Part shown: piece after piece, positions 1-11,200 of the stretch | Numbering within the stretch: the stretch's first letter is position 1 | Layout of the letters: every line of letters begins with the position of its first letter | Source of the DNA: Linyphia triangularis | Taxonomy: Eukaryota > Arthropoda > Arachnida > Araneae > Linyphiidae | Length of the DNA: 64,000 nucleotides | Direction of reading: 5' to 3' | Assembly (NCBI GenBank): GCA_963978545.1 | Contig: OZ021730.1 | Span: forward strand, 7,137,796-7,201,795 | Translations under genes and position numbers: made by a program | The notes under the pieces: model-generated | Told to the model about the DNA's origin: nothing | The model's input: only the letters and a program-made list of their open reading frames with translations | Databases searched by the model: none

Positions 1-668
1 TGATCCAAGAAAAGATGTATTTAAAAAAAAAGGACATTAATTCTTTTCAATTGATTTCATCTTTGTTTAGATTTAGTTACCACAAATTAAAATTAAAATT
101 AGGAATAATGTGATAGCATATTATTCATTCCTGAAATTTTTAAAAATTGAGTTTTAATTTTTTGTAAAAACAACAATGCGTTTAACCTTTAATAGTAATA
201 ATAAAGTCTATATGTCTGTCCCTCGACATAAAGTTACTTAAAAAAGACGTGAAGCATTGAAATTTTCAACATAAATAGTTTTTGGATTACACTTTTGACA
301 AACAGAATATGAAATTTTTAATCAGGTCTCTTAAATAATTTTAATAAATTACAAATCAACTTGTAATAGTAATATAGCTCTGAAATTTTCAACATAAGTA
401 GTTTTGACCTTCTAATTGGCCTTCCTTTAGACCAAGAACTTGTTAGAATTTAAATTAGAGGGGTTTTTATCTTCTTTTTTTTTCTTTCTTTTTTCTTCTT
501 TTTTTTTTTTTTAATATTAAAATAAAATTTGTTTTACAAAGCAAATAGAAGTAGAGAGCTTTGAAATTTTCAACACAAGTAGTTATAGCTTTCTAATTAG
601 ACTTTTGACAAATATAATGTTAAAATTACAATGAGTGTTTTTTTTTTATTTTATTATTATTATTATTA
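1..668. other. AT-rich stretch, no gene recognised
   Basis: I see no coding segment. There is a T/C-rich low-complexity run at about 470-515 and a TTA microsatellite at about 644-668 just before the Helitron end. The phrase 'gaaattttcaacataagtag' and variants recur at about 260, 392 and 563, which suggests an old diverged repeat with a spacing of about 130-170 bp. Confidence 0.4.
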
Positions 669-1344
669 TCTATATATATAATTCTCTTGCGTGCCGCCCA
701 AATTCGTCTGTATTTCTGTTAGCAAAATGGCAACGACTTCAAACATCCAATCACAAATCTTCTAAATGTATTTTATGCTTGAATTTCCAAATTCAGCCAA
801 TCACAATATATCTTTCGAAATTTGACTAATACAACTGGCAACAGAAAACAACTTGGATTCGCTAATTTTTTTTTCTTATTACTGTCTACACAAACAAATT
901 ATTGCCCATTTAAAACGTATTGATTTAATATTTACAATGATGCAAGATGTGTACATTTCTTTTGGATTAAAATTTCGGGAACTCTCTTTGTTATACAATA
1001 AAACAAGCCAGATTTGTTTGGATTCGGAAAATAACCACAACATATTTATTATGATCGTTTTCGGCATATATGGCTAAAAAAACTGAGAACGGAATTTTCT
1101 TTAAGAATATTAAAGTTTCCATGCTCACATTCACACCGATTAAATAAATACTTCAGCATTTCGGATAAACAATTTGATTGAGTTATTTTTTAAGTATCGC
1201 TAAAAGGGATTATGCAAACATATGATTTCTAATATTACTTCGTTAAGAAATTTTGATGTGCAACTTTAATTATTTTGACGCTTAAACAAAACCAGCCCAT
1301 GAATTTAAATTGCTTTCTGAAATAACTTATCTTTTTTAAATATA

Positions 1345-2729
1345 CTAGGGGGCTCCGCCCCCTGCTCACTGACGCTCGCCAACCCCCTGGATTGCTATGC
1401 AATCCCCTTGGCTCGCTTTAAAGAGAAGCAATTAAAATATGCCCTAGCAAAAAGCTATTTCAGCTGCATAATGCCATGAAACTGAACCTTTTATTATTTA
1501 TGAAGAGTCAGAATACTTGCCACGTCATTATTCTGTTGCTGTCGAGACGCGTTAAGCAGGGACAGTGTGGCAACGTAGTAGAAAGTTCTTGGAAAACAAC
1601 CAAAATAAACAGTTTTGTACATATATTTAAAAAAGATCGGTTATTTCATTGAACAATTAAAATTTACGGGCTGGTTTTGTATGAAGCGCCAAAATAATTA
1701 AAGTTGCTTATCGAAATTTCTTAACGAAGCAATCATATGTTCACTTAATCTTTTTTTCAATACTTAGAAAATAAAATAAAACAGTGAAAGGCCAATTATC
1801 CAGCATTTAATCAACCGGAATTTTTTGAAAATCAAATTTGGCGAGAAAATTAGCCATATTTCGCCAAAAGTTTTTTTTTAAATTTTCATATGAGATTTTG
1901 AAGTTGAATGGGTGTTTTTATTCGTTATTTTGATAGTTTTTAATTCGTAATAGCTGAATTTGCACTGATTAAAGATGAGTATAGGTTCAGATTTACTGCA
2001 CAACGCCTCTTAGCGATTTTTTTTAAATTGGCGATTTAGCGCTGAATGCAACCCGGCGACCTCCGGAACATGTTCCAGCAAATAACTTTTCCGAAAAGTC
2101 TGATTTATCCGGAATTCTAATCCAAAAGAAATGTACACATCTTGGATCTATTTATTCTTGCATCATCATAACTATTAAATCAATACGTTTTAAATAGGCA
2201 ATAATTTATATCTGTAGATTGTATTTGTTTTGTTTTGTTTTGAAACCACCGACTGTCTATTTCTGCCACTTATAAAGTGCTTAACACAGCCAAATACGTC
2301 TCGTAATTTTGAGCATCTAGAAGAATACGAGATCGAAATCTTCTAGTGTAAACCCCTCTCTCCGACCCCACCACACCAACGAGAGGACATTGAGGCCACG
2401 ACAGATTTAATGTGCACCAGCCCCCATTAGGTACACACCGATATTTGGCGGACGGAGGCCCGAACCCACAACCCTCCGGTTACGAGCTCGTTACTCTACC
2501 GCCTGGGCTATCGGTGCCCCTGTAGATTGTAATAAGAAAAACAAAATATAGCGAATCCAAGTTGTTGCTGTTGCCAGATGTATTAGTCAAATTTCAAAAG
2601 ATATATTGTGATTGGCTGGAAATTCGTGCATAAAGTGCATTTAGAAGATTGGTGATTGAAGTCGTTGCCATTCTGCTCACAGAAATACAGCCGAATTTGG
2701 ACGTTACGCAAGAGAATTATATATATAGA
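1345..2729 (-). mobile_element. Non-autonomous Helitron, inner copy (HEL2)
   Basis: This is a copy of the same family as HEL1 in opposite orientation. Read on the minus strand it starts TCTATATATATAATTC at 2729 and ends at 1345 with the hairpin GGGGGC-GGA-GCCCCC merging into CTAG. It lies exactly between A (1344) and T (2730) of HEL1, the Helitron target preference. It therefore inserted into an existing copy of its own family, making long inverted repeats with both HEL1 arms. It contains a SINE-C insertion at 2224-2520. No coding capacity is seen. Confidence 0.72.
2224..2520 (-). mobile_element. SINE-C, tRNA-derived, full-length copy
   Basis: On the minus strand it begins GGGGCACCGATAGCCCAGGC and has an A-box-like segment (TAGCCCAGGCGGTAGAG) and a B-box-like segment (GTGGGTTCGGGCC). 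It ends in a (CAAAA)n tail at the left. An 11-bp TSD, tgtagattgta, flanks it at 2213-2223 and 2521-2531. The corresponding place in the related Helitron copy near 13,310 lacks this insert, which confirms the boundaries. Confidence 0.8.
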
Positions 2730-3062
2730 TGTACGAAAGTGTTTACTTTTATTGTTTTCCAAAAACGTTTTGCTACGTTGCCAAACTGTCCCTGCTTAAC
2801 GCGTCTCGACATAAGCAGTAAGATAAGTCCAAAGTATCGTAGCTCATCATAAATAATCCAACGTTTTCAGTTTCATGGCACAGTATCACTTTTCAAGGAT
2901 TTTATTGATTATGCAGCTGAAATAGCTTTTTTCTAGGGCATATTTTAGATGCCTCACTTTGAAGCGAGCGGAGCGAGCTGGGTTCGCGTCGCGAACCAAG
3001 GGGATTGCATAGCAATCCAGGGGGTTGGCGAGCGTTAGCGAGCAGGAGGCGGAGCCCCCTAG

Positions 3063-3450
3063 TTATTATTATTTTTTAATTTATTGTCAAAAACTTCCTT
3101 TACAATGTGACTTACAATAAACGCATAATTCTGAAATTTTAAACATACGTAGTTTTGGCCTTCTAATTTTCCTTTTCTAGCTAGAATTACCAGGACAATT
3201 CTCATTATGATTGTTACAAAAATCTGGACCACCGAGGCAGCTTATTAAATATTAACCTAAAAATTGTTCATTCAGTACTTCGAGATTAATAATGATTTAT
3301 TGTAATTTACCATCAGCTAATTTGTTCTGAATCAAACTTTTTTCATAAATATATCCGAAGTATGAATACGAGTATATATAAGTATAGGCTAATTAGAATA
3401 GACAAAAAGGTTATTTAGAATGGGGAAATACAACCCCTTTCCTGACTAGT
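3063..3450. other. No gene recognised
   Basis: AT-rich sequence between HEL1 and a SINE-B copy. I see no ORF or repeat structure that I can name. Confidence 0.35.
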
Positions 3451-3625
3451 TTTGTTTGTACGCTCAACGACCTATTTTTGTGCAAAATAACGGCTAATCA
3501 GGCCGGGACCTACAGCTTAACGTGGATTCCGAACCACAACGAACATCCATGCCTAACCCAGAATTCGAACCCGGCACCTTTGGCATGCGACGCCAGAGTA
3601 CTAACTCCACAGCCATTAGGTTTTC
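3451..3625 (-). mobile_element. SINE-B, tRNA-derived, copy 1
   Basis: The minus strand holds a B box, CCGGGTTCGAATTC, followed by a body with TGTTCGTTGTGGTTCGGAAT and an end rich in ACAAAC. Two other copies in this window (about 11,420 and 18,250) share the body, which is the main reason to call a family. The A box is only approximate. Edges are judged from the shared segment. No clean TSD was found. Confidence 0.6.
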
Positions 3626-4873
3626 CTTCCCCTGACGAGTAACAAATAAATTTTCCCGAATCAAAATATGAAACAGTCAAAACATAAAAAGAGAAAAATA
3701 AATGCAGCTTCATTTTGAACAACAAAAATAGCCGAATAAGAATATATTTGCGTACTAATGTATACACAAAACAGTAGTGCAGGCAGACATTTTTGAGGGA
3801 CATTTGCTGAGGGGGATTTAAGGTAAGTTCAATCTGATTATAAAATTGTCGAAAAAGTGGAACTTTTCAGAAAAAGAAATGGAAATCCGCGAAATCGCGG
3901 AAGATTTTTCAGCCCTGGCTACTACAATAATGTACCCCCCCCCCCCTCTCTCTTCTGATAGTATTTTAACATTGTGTGTGAAAGGCAAAATTAAAAGGAC
4001 AGAACTACTTATATTTAAAATTTCATAAGTAAGTCTATGCCTATTACAAGTTGGTGTGTAAAAAATTAATAAAAAATTTATTTAAAAAAAAACCCATTAA
4101 AACGTTTTTTTTTTTTGTTTTTTTTTTTTGTCAAACGACAAATTGGAAGGTCAAAACTAGTTATGATGAAATTTTCGGAGCTAAATTTCAGACCCTACGT
4201 CTATTAGGAATGTATATGTTAAACATTTCAATAATGACTTAAATTATTAAGTTTCAATGATAAAATAAAAAGTAATGAAAACTATACATCCAAGTCTTAA
4301 CAGACCCTATAATGTCATTCACTATTTTGTTTAAATCAAAATAAATTTATTATAGTGCTAAAAAAAAACTATTCAATGAAATTGGGGAAAATTAAAAATT
4401 CATCTAGGAAAAACAAAAAGCATCTAGCAGGTACAAAATAAAACATTTATAGCGAAACCGTAAATTAAGGCATAATGGGATTTTATCGGAGTATTTCTTT
4501 TTACAAAACCATAAATACCTTTTTTGTTTTAATATGTATAGTTTGAGCATTTCTTAAAAATTTAATAATTTGACAAATTTCTGGTACTCTTAACCAATAT
4601 TCAAAGGTATAATGGACAATTCCCGCATTTTTTAAAAACGAGTGAAATTAGTACATATTTATGAAGAATTTCTTTCTGATTCCAAATATATAAACAAAAG
4701 TTCTTTAAAAAAATTAGTTATTTAAATATTAAGAAAAGAAAATACCCCAAAACAGAGCCAAAACCAGTCCGATAAAAACAGTCAACAAAATTCGTGACTT
4801 AAAGAGGGCCTATCACTTCTATGGTTATCGTGAGGTTTGTGCCATATACTTATTGTTAAAAAAGTTGGCGTTT
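3626..4873. other. AT-rich stretch with homopolymers, no gene
   Basis: Contains a C10 run near 3936-3945 and long T runs near 4107-4131. Short open frames here are AT-rich and resemble nothing I know. It runs up to the end of the Jockey ORF1 pseudogene. Confidence 0.35.
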
Positions 4874-5560
4874 TTAGACCATTGACACATTCCGTACAGG
4901 TTGGAGTGATTTGCGAGAAACTTGCAAATCTGGTTTCCGCTGCTGCATTTCAAGCCAAGATGTTTGAGTTCTTTTTACGTCACGTTCAACGCCAATGAAA
5001 TGGGTCGTTTTCTCTCCAACCTCTAACAAGGTAATTTTGATCGCAAATTGATTGCGTGGGTTGTCATTAAAATCGTGTCGTTTTTTAGAAGGTTTGAGGA
5101 ATTTGCGGCATCCGCGGAAATTTGCTGGATGGTTCCCATTACAATTAGCGCACCTGGGTATGAAATCTTTAACATTTTTGTGGGGGCAGTCAGTGGATCT
5201 ATGGGATTCTGCACATCGGACACATTTTGATTTGATTCTACAATTAGCGCTAGAATGGTACCAAGTTTGGCAATTATAGCATTGATTTATGGTTCCAGGT
5301 CTATTGAATATTTCGATGTCTACCGTCATTTACATAAATTTTCTGATTTTTAGTACCTCTTCGTTGTTAAAGCCATTTTTGTGGTTTAGGACAACCTGGT
5401 AAATGGGGATGAGGGTATTGTCTCGATAACGTCTTAGTTGGGAGACTCTGTCAACAGAATATCCTAGGAATATCAATTCTTCAGTAATTTCATCATAACT
5501 GGTATTATTTGGCGGACCTTTGATAACAATTTTGTACGGGCGCTCCCTCCTAAGATTGAT

Positions 5561-5738
5561 GCCGACCAAACGGTATAGTGGTTAGCGTGCTAGCTTCTAG
5601 ACCGCGAGGTTGCGGGTTCGAGTCCCGTGTTAGGCATGGGTGTTTGTAAATGTATGTTGGCTTGTCTAATGACGAAATGTTTCGGCGCATTATAGCCCTC
5701 GTGTTGCTGACGGCGCCAGATAATCTGAATACAACCAA
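5561..5738 (+). mobile_element. SINE-A copy 1, full length
   Basis: A 178-bp tRNA-derived SINE. The head is tRNA-like: 5' GCCGAC can pair with the later GTTGGC-type acceptor arm, the A box is TATAGTGGTTAGCGTG and the B box is GGTTCGAGTCC, so an internal RNA polymerase III promoter is expected. The tail ends in a hairpin at 5684-5717 and CAACCAACC. A 12-bp TSD, cctaagattgat, is at 5549-5560 and 5739-5750. It interrupts the Jockey ORF1 pseudogene. Confidence 0.93.
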
Positions 5739-5791
5739 CCTAAGATTGATTACGTAGTGGTCTATGTTGTTGTTTGATAGCATCTGTGTAT

Positions 5792-7767
5792 TAGGGATGA
5801 GCCATATTTTAATAACAGTTAAAAGTTATTGATACTTAAACTCACGCGAATTAACAGTTACCTAATTTTCTAAGTAACAGTTATTCATTTATTATAAATG
5901 CAATAGATGGCGCTAGTATGTCCATATATTTCTGTTATTGAAGATCATAATATCAGAATCACGAAATAAAAATATATTTTTCTAATAACGGTGATTCGGA
6001 AAAATATATTTTTCTAATAACGGTGAACGGAAAAATATATTTTTTTATCGTGATTCTGATATTAGGATCCTGGTCGTTATTCCTGGAATAACTAACTGTA
6101 TCCATCGAAATAACTTGTCTGAATGGATTAACGTGTCCGATTGGTATCAGTTGATATTGACATAATTTTCAATAAAAGTAGATATAACTGTTACAAGATA
6201 TTGACAGAAGTTTTTGTATTGGAATAACTTTTGGACCATTCTTTGTTAGCGCTGCTTTTCAAGATGGTATTTTAAATTTCGTTTCGATTTTTTTTTTCGT
6301 TGATTTTTGTTAGTTCGTTATGATTTGATGCACATTATGAGTGGTAGGGTGAAGAGGAATGTGCGTGGAGGGGGGGGGGGAGTATCTGACGCAACATTCT
6401 TTTGGTTTAAATGACAGAGATGGGGGAAAGAAGGTGGGGGATTAGGATTAAGGATTTAGGAAGAAATGCATGCGTGTTTTTGCGGAAGGCTCTTTTTTTT
6501 TTATGTTACAAGAATTCCTTTGGTGGGAGAGGTTTTGAACGTTCGTTCGCATTTCATTTCAGTCTTCTTATGAAACTTTTAAAGACTCGCTGTGTTTCTT
6601 TCGTATTGGTTGGAGGTAAGAAAATTTTTCGCTATTGTTCTGGAATAAGAAAATGATACTATATATAAAAAATAAATAGAGCGTAGGATTTGAGTTTTTC
6701 CTTTTGATGGAAAATAAATTATGTTCTTTTCCTTGTAAAGCAAGCTTCTAATTTCAAATCGATATAATCAAAAGATTGTGTAGTAAATTTGGAGCGTAGT
6801 TAAATAGGTTTTAATGTTAAACAAAAATTTGTTTATGCATATATTTTTTATATTTAACGCATTACCTGAGAGGTTTTTAATTTTTTTATGATCATTTTTC
6901 AATTTGAACTAAATAAAGGGAATTTATTATTTTTAAAATTGCTTTTCTTGATTAATTATGAATTGAATTTTTTAAATAAACATGACATTCATCTTTTTTT
7001 GTTTGATTAACTTTATAATATTTGAATTTTACTTCAAATTTTTTATTAAAAATATTTTTATTCGGGTTTAATATCGTAACTTAAATTTATAATTTTTGTT
7101 TATAAATTTTTATTTCATGAATTTATGTATACATAAATGTGGTCGTGACGGCACAATTATTTATAAAATACATAATTTCTGTAAATAGTTTTAACGCGCC
7201 ATAATTAATTTACAATAATTTCAAAAATATAGTTATTGAAATAATAATAATATCCCTATATTTAAAACATATATTTTTTATACTTCAAAGATTCCTCTGA
7301 AAATGTACATTTTTCTCACAATATTACATAAAATTTATATGTAAATAATAATTTTAAAGCCTGTGCACGTAAAATGTTTCAAAATGTGTTTTCATTTAAA
7401 AATCACTTTCATTTTATATGTATCAGTTATGAATTATGTTGTATTGTAAATTCTTTCTCCAATTTATTGTTAAATCATAAAAATAAAAAAATAAAATTCT
7501 TATAAAATAACCTCAAAACTATAAATGATTTCTTTTATTTTGATATTTTTACAAATTTATATTGAAAGATGTTCTAATTTAAAATCGATTAACTGATATC
7601 TAAAGAGAATGTTGTAGAAAAACAGGTATGTTTTATTTATTCCATGTATTTATTTTTATTTACCTTTTACTTTAAAAATAACGGATAACGGTTATAATAT
7701 TTCGTTATTTCCTAATAATTTTAATGTAACTGCAGTTATTTAACAATAACTGTTAAGCTCATCCCTA
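5792..7767. mobile_element. Non-autonomous hAT element (about 2 kb, MITE-like)
   Basis: The ends are perfect 11-bp inverted repeats, TAGGGATGAGC and GCTCATCCCTA. They are flanked by an 8-bp TSD with one mismatch (ctgtgtat at 5784-5791, ctgtgtaa at 7768-7775). An 8-bp TSD and TAGGG termini are typical of the hAT superfamily. Subterminal sequences rich in AATAACNGTTA motifs recur at both ends. No transposase is encoded. The element disrupts the Jockey ORF1 pseudogene, whose reading frame continues on the right side. Confidence 0.8.
5948..6063. repeat. Inverted repeat inside the hAT element
   Basis: The arms taatatcagaatcacga (left) and tcgtgattctgatatta (right) are complementary. Between them lie two or three copies of AAAAATATATTTTT with TCTAATAACGGTGA. 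The segment could fold into a long AT-rich hairpin. It is probably a subterminal binding-site cluster or a nested foldback insertion. Confidence 0.6.
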
Positions 7768-8660
7768 CTGTGTAATGGATCTATGATCGTTACTATTGGT
7801 AGTATTAGTTTTAATGAATTCGCCCTGCAATTTAAATTTAACATCGTTGTTGGCTGTGCTTCTTCCATAAGTTTACGTAAGTTCCTGAAGTTTTGGTTAT
7901 CTCTGATTTTAACCATAAAGGGGGTATCTCGGGGACTATTTTTTGTTCATCAATAGACATTTGGTCATCATGGGGGAGTCTATCGAAGCTGTTGGAGACT
8001 GGAGTCTCGACTGGGTTGACAGTGAGTTTAAACTTGGCTACTTTGTTGGGGTTTTTGAACCCGTCATTAGTTTGGTTGGGGGAAGTGATACGTTCCCTTT
8101 TGTTTTTTCCCTTAGTGGGATTAACAGGGGTATGGGGGGGGGGGGAGAGGGGGGTGCACTTTACAAAACTCTACAGGACAGATAGAAAGCCTTTTCAACT
8201 CACCCATTGCGTTTTCATTTTCCTTGTCGAGTTCAAAGCTCTTGGACTCCAACGTTTTTCTTAGAGAGTCACTCAAGTCAGTCCTCGTACTCATAGCAAA
8301 TAATTGTCGGCGACTGTTATCAATGGAGCGCACGTACATATCCAAAAGCTGTATCATCAGTCATCTGTCATTCTCGAAAAGGTTCGAATTAAATCCAGGG
8401 GGTGTCAGAGGTGATGAGGGTCCAGGTTTAGTGGGAGAGAGTGTTTGTATCGCCTGAGAAGCAATCACTGGTGATTTAGCATCGGATGACTCATCCGTCA
8501 TCATGGTTTCGGAGCTGACGCTCCCCCGTTCAGAATCATCCTGGGGGGGGGGGGGATCAATTGAGGTTTATCAATAATGGAAGATTGTGGGCTAGTTCTC
8601 CCCCTTTCAAAATCATTCAGGGGGTCGGCCTGCATGGAGTTAACCAGCAAAGGCTCCATT

Positions 8661-9409
8661 TCCAGCTCCCTGCTTCCTTAACCGTGCAGGGGCCAAATAG
8701 GGATGGAGGTTAAAATTCGGAAAAATTCCTCAATGATAACCAAACCAAAGCCACTAGATGGTGTGCAGTAGGTTGCAGTTAGTCAAAGGTCCGGGACAAA
8801 GTGATCCACTTGCCTAATAGACTAGAGTAGAAAATAGAAATTTACACGTGGTACTGAGGCCTAACTAGAGAAATGGGGAATTGCAAACTCGATCATCACG
8901 CGCCCTATGATGTGAGGAGTGTGAAAACTTTCCCGTTCTCTAGTCTTATTTATACCCGGTGCGTGATAACATTCACGAAATATCCAGCCAATTCGTCGAA
9001 AAAAGAAGCATCTCGAAATTTCTCGATTGCTTTAGGCATTGCCACCTTTTTTCTAACCTGTATTATCGCTGTTAATAAATAAAATAAGATAAAATAAATT
9101 ACAATAGAATTTTAAAATAATACGTCACTATTTACACTATATACAGACAATTTGTGCAACAATATTTGGCATTAATGATCCATTTTATGGGTAAAGTGCG
9201 TTTTTTAAGCTGAGCGTCCACTACGAGCAGACCAGAGCAGAGCAGAGTGGATAAAGTAATCCGCCAAGAACGCTCCCAGTTTTTACGTGTAGTTGACGTC
9301 AGAGCAGAGCGGTCTCGAGCGGGCTCGGCGGTCCATAGCGGTGTCAGCTTTGGACATGCGTGACCTTGTACATTGTGAACTGTAGTATGATTTTTTATTT
9401 ACTTGCTAG
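8661..9409. other. No gene; possible Jockey 5' UTR and a CAGAG-rich patch
   Basis: The first 150 bp could be the 5' leader of the decayed Jockey element, since they directly precede its likely start. Around 9205-9350 is a GC-richer patch with repeated GAGCAGA motifs, perhaps the end of an unidentified DNA transposon. I cannot identify a gene. Confidence 0.35.
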
Positions 9410-9463
9410 TTGGTTGGTTGTTTTCAGATTATCTGGCGCCGTCAGCAACACGAGGGCTATAAT
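9410..9463 (-). mobile_element. SINE-A 3'-end fragment
   Basis: Only the last 54 bp of SINE-A remain on the minus strand: the CCAA tail, the TCTGAAAACAACC segment and most of the 3' hairpin. It abuts the Helitron HEL3 directly, and both lack the sequence that should lie at the join. This suggests a rearrangement or 5'-truncated insertion rather than a clean insertion. Confidence 0.75.
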
Positions 9464-9786
9464 CCGCCTCCTGCTCGCTGACGTTCGCCAATCCCCTGGA
9501 TTGCTATGCAATCCCCTTGGCCCGCTTTGTTCGCCTCAAAGTGAAGCATTTAAAATATGTCCTAGCAAAAAGCTATTTCAGCTGCATAATGCTATGGAAT
9601 TGAAAACGTTTTGTTATTTATGAAGAGCCAGAATACTTGCCACGTCATTATCCTACTGCTGTCGAGATGACGCGTTAAGCAGGGACAGAGTGTGGCAACG
9701 TAGTAGAAAGTTCTTGGAAAACAACAAAAATAAACAGTATCGTAAATATATTTAAAAAAGATCGGTTATATCATTGAACAATTAAA
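9464..9786 (-). mobile_element. Helitron HEL3, 3' half
   Basis: Matches the 3' part of HEL1/HEL2: the hairpin GGATTGC-TAT-GCAATCC, GCTATTTCAGCTGCATAATG and 'aaaaaagatcggtta'. The final dozen bases, including CTAG, are missing at the left edge. The match stops at 'gaacaattaaaat' near 9787. The next Helitron bases, 'ttacgggctgg', occur at 12,770, so this and 12,769-13,543 are probably halves of one element. Confidence 0.68.
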
Positions 9787-10581
9787 ATCCCTCAAAAAAA
9801 CACTTTTGAAAAGTAGAAGAACCACCAACCTCAAAAATACAAAAAACTTTCTTGCAATAAAAAAACCATAAACATGATGAAAATTTTCAACCACAAATAC
9901 AGTGATATAAAAAATGGCCAACTTCTGATTACAACTCTAGGTTGTGACTCGCTTAAGAATGTATGCTTACTTAGTATATTTTTAAAATTTAAGTTCCGCT
10001 CCCATAAAAATTTACGCTGCTTGAGGTTGGCCCCCGTCATAGGAATATTAACAATGCTTGCGTTTAAACTAATTTATGGCATATTGCACGAATATTCGAG
10101 TTTATGATTTCATTTGGATAGGTAGGAAATACAAAGTGGTGTAAATCTTCATGTTCATATAACTTTCAAAATAGTATAGAGAAACTGTGCTCAAACGCTT
10201 GCATTTGAATCTTTATTAAGAATTTTTTAAGTTAGAAACTGAAGTGTTTGTGGTAAGCTTTTGTTTGGTTGATACATACATTTTGGAAAGTTTTTATTGT
10301 GTGGGGGGTTTTAAAGGTTAGTAATTAAGACGGGCTCCAACCTCAAGCAGCGTAAATTTTTATGGGAGAGGAACTTAAATTTTAAAAATAAACTAAGTAA
10401 GCATACATTCTTAAGCGAGTCACAACCTAGAGTTGTAATCAGAGGTTGGCCATTTTTTATATCACTGTATTTGCGGTTGAAAATTTTCATTATGTTTGTG
10501 GTTTTTTTATTGCAAGAAAGTTTTTTGTATTTTTGAGGTTGGTGGTTCTTCTACTTTTCAAAAGTGGTTTTTTTTAGGGAT
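9787..10581. mobile_element. Foldback / long-TIR element
   Basis: Two inverted arms of about 250 bp (9787-10040 and 10331-10581) surround a loop of about 290 bp. The arms share ATCCCT then A-rich sequence, 'cacttttgaaaagtagaag' and 'caagcagcgtaaattttta', with roughly 95% identity by eye. Short ORFs in the arms are shadows of each other. No transposase is seen and no clear TSD was found. It starts exactly where the Helitron HEL3 is broken. Confidence 0.75.
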
Positions 10582-10665
10582 ATCAGAACTTTTTTTAAAC
10601 AATTTTTTGAATTTGTCCGTTTAATCATTTTTCTATTTATCACCTATGGTACACCTGGTACCAGG

Positions 10666-10843
10666 TTGGTTGTTTTCAGATTATCTTTTGCCGTCAGCAA
10701 CACGAGGGCTATAATGCGCCGAAACATTCGTCATTAGACAAGCCAGCATACATTTACAAACACCCATGCTTAACATGGGACTCGAACCCGCAACATTGTG
10801 GTCTAGAAGCTAGCACGCTAACCACTATACCGTTTGGTCGGCC
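10666..10843 (-). mobile_element. SINE-A copy, full length
   Basis: Minus-strand full-length SINE-A with A box, B box (GGTTCGAGTCC on the minus strand), 3' hairpin region and CCAA tail. A 15-bp perfect TSD, acacctggtaccagg, flanks it at 10651-10665 and 10844-10858. The hairpin arm is mutated (TTTGCC in place of TGGCGCC), so this copy is older or defective. It inserted into the first monomer of a tandem repeat. Confidence 0.92.
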
Positions 10844-11144
10844 ACACCTGGTACCAGGAATATTCATAATTCTTCAAACTGAGTTCGACGATACCTTACA
10901 TGCAATAATTATCTTTAAAATTGATAAACCGGAAGTGGTACCAATAGCATACCTGCTGGTACATTAAACATTCATAATTCGTCGAAACAAAAGTCCAACA
11001 TGCCATATTTATCTTGGAAATTGATAAATCGAAAATGGTACTACCTATGCTATACCTGGTACCTTAAACATTCATAATTTTTCAAGACAAGCCCAACGAC
11101 ACCCAACATGCCACATTTATCTTCAAAATTGATAAACCAGAAGT

Positions 11145-11200
11145 AGTACCACCTATAGTACCACCTATAGTACCACCTATAGTACACCACCTATAGTACA
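11145..11200. repeat. 12-bp microsatellite, unit agtaccacctat
   Basis: Four to five near-perfect copies of a 12-bp unit. It arose inside a monomer of the surrounding 100-bp repeat and is likely a slippage product. Confidence 0.8.

Larger units (their letters stand above)
669..3062 (+). mobile_element. Non-autonomous Helitron, outer copy (HEL1), split by HEL2
   Basis: The left end begins TCTATATATATAATTC after a host A at 668. The right end is a GC-rich hairpin arm followed by CTAG (3059-3062) and a host T at 3063. 5'-TC, a 3' hairpin, CTRR and insertion between A and T without a target duplication are the Helitron hallmarks. Removing 1345-2729 joins 'tttttaaatata' to 'tgtacgaaag', which matches the uninterrupted sequence of the other copies. 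A second perfect hairpin, GGATTGC-TAT-GCAATCC, lies near the 3' end. No Rep/helicase ORF is present, so the element depends on an autonomous partner. Confidence 0.72.
4874..8660 (-). pseudogene. Jockey-group LINE ORF1 (gag-like, PRE_C2HC) pseudogene, split by a SINE and a hAT
   Basis: Reading leftwards, the N-terminal part lies at about 8660-7776, a linker at 5783-5751, and the C-terminal part at 5560-4874. The 5' part contains a low-complexity acidic/serine region and a segment ending in PPFMVKIRDNQNFRNL. The next part begins RERPYKIVIKGPP, typical of the PRE_C2HC domain that precedes the zinc knuckles. Three knuckles follow: CYNCQTWYHSSANC, CVRCAESHRSTDC and CANCNGNHPANFRGC. In the Jockey clade this protein binds RNA and forms the RNP for target-primed reverse transcription. 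Damage: a TAA at 5330-5332 between the PRE_C2HC part and the knuckles, a TGA in the N-terminal part, frameshifts at homopolymers, plus the two insertions. No ORF2 follows on the left, so the copy is truncated. Confidence 0.82.

Noticed and set aside
1340..1420. GC-rich CpG island or promoter
   Set aside because: The GC-rich segment is the hairpin-rich 3' terminus of a Helitron and recurs at about 2975-3062 and 9464-9530.
7893..8264. Plus-strand ORF of 123 residues and overlapping frames
   Set aside because: These are shadows of the minus-strand Jockey ORF1 pseudogene, whose zinc-knuckle and PRE_C2HC parts are recognisable.
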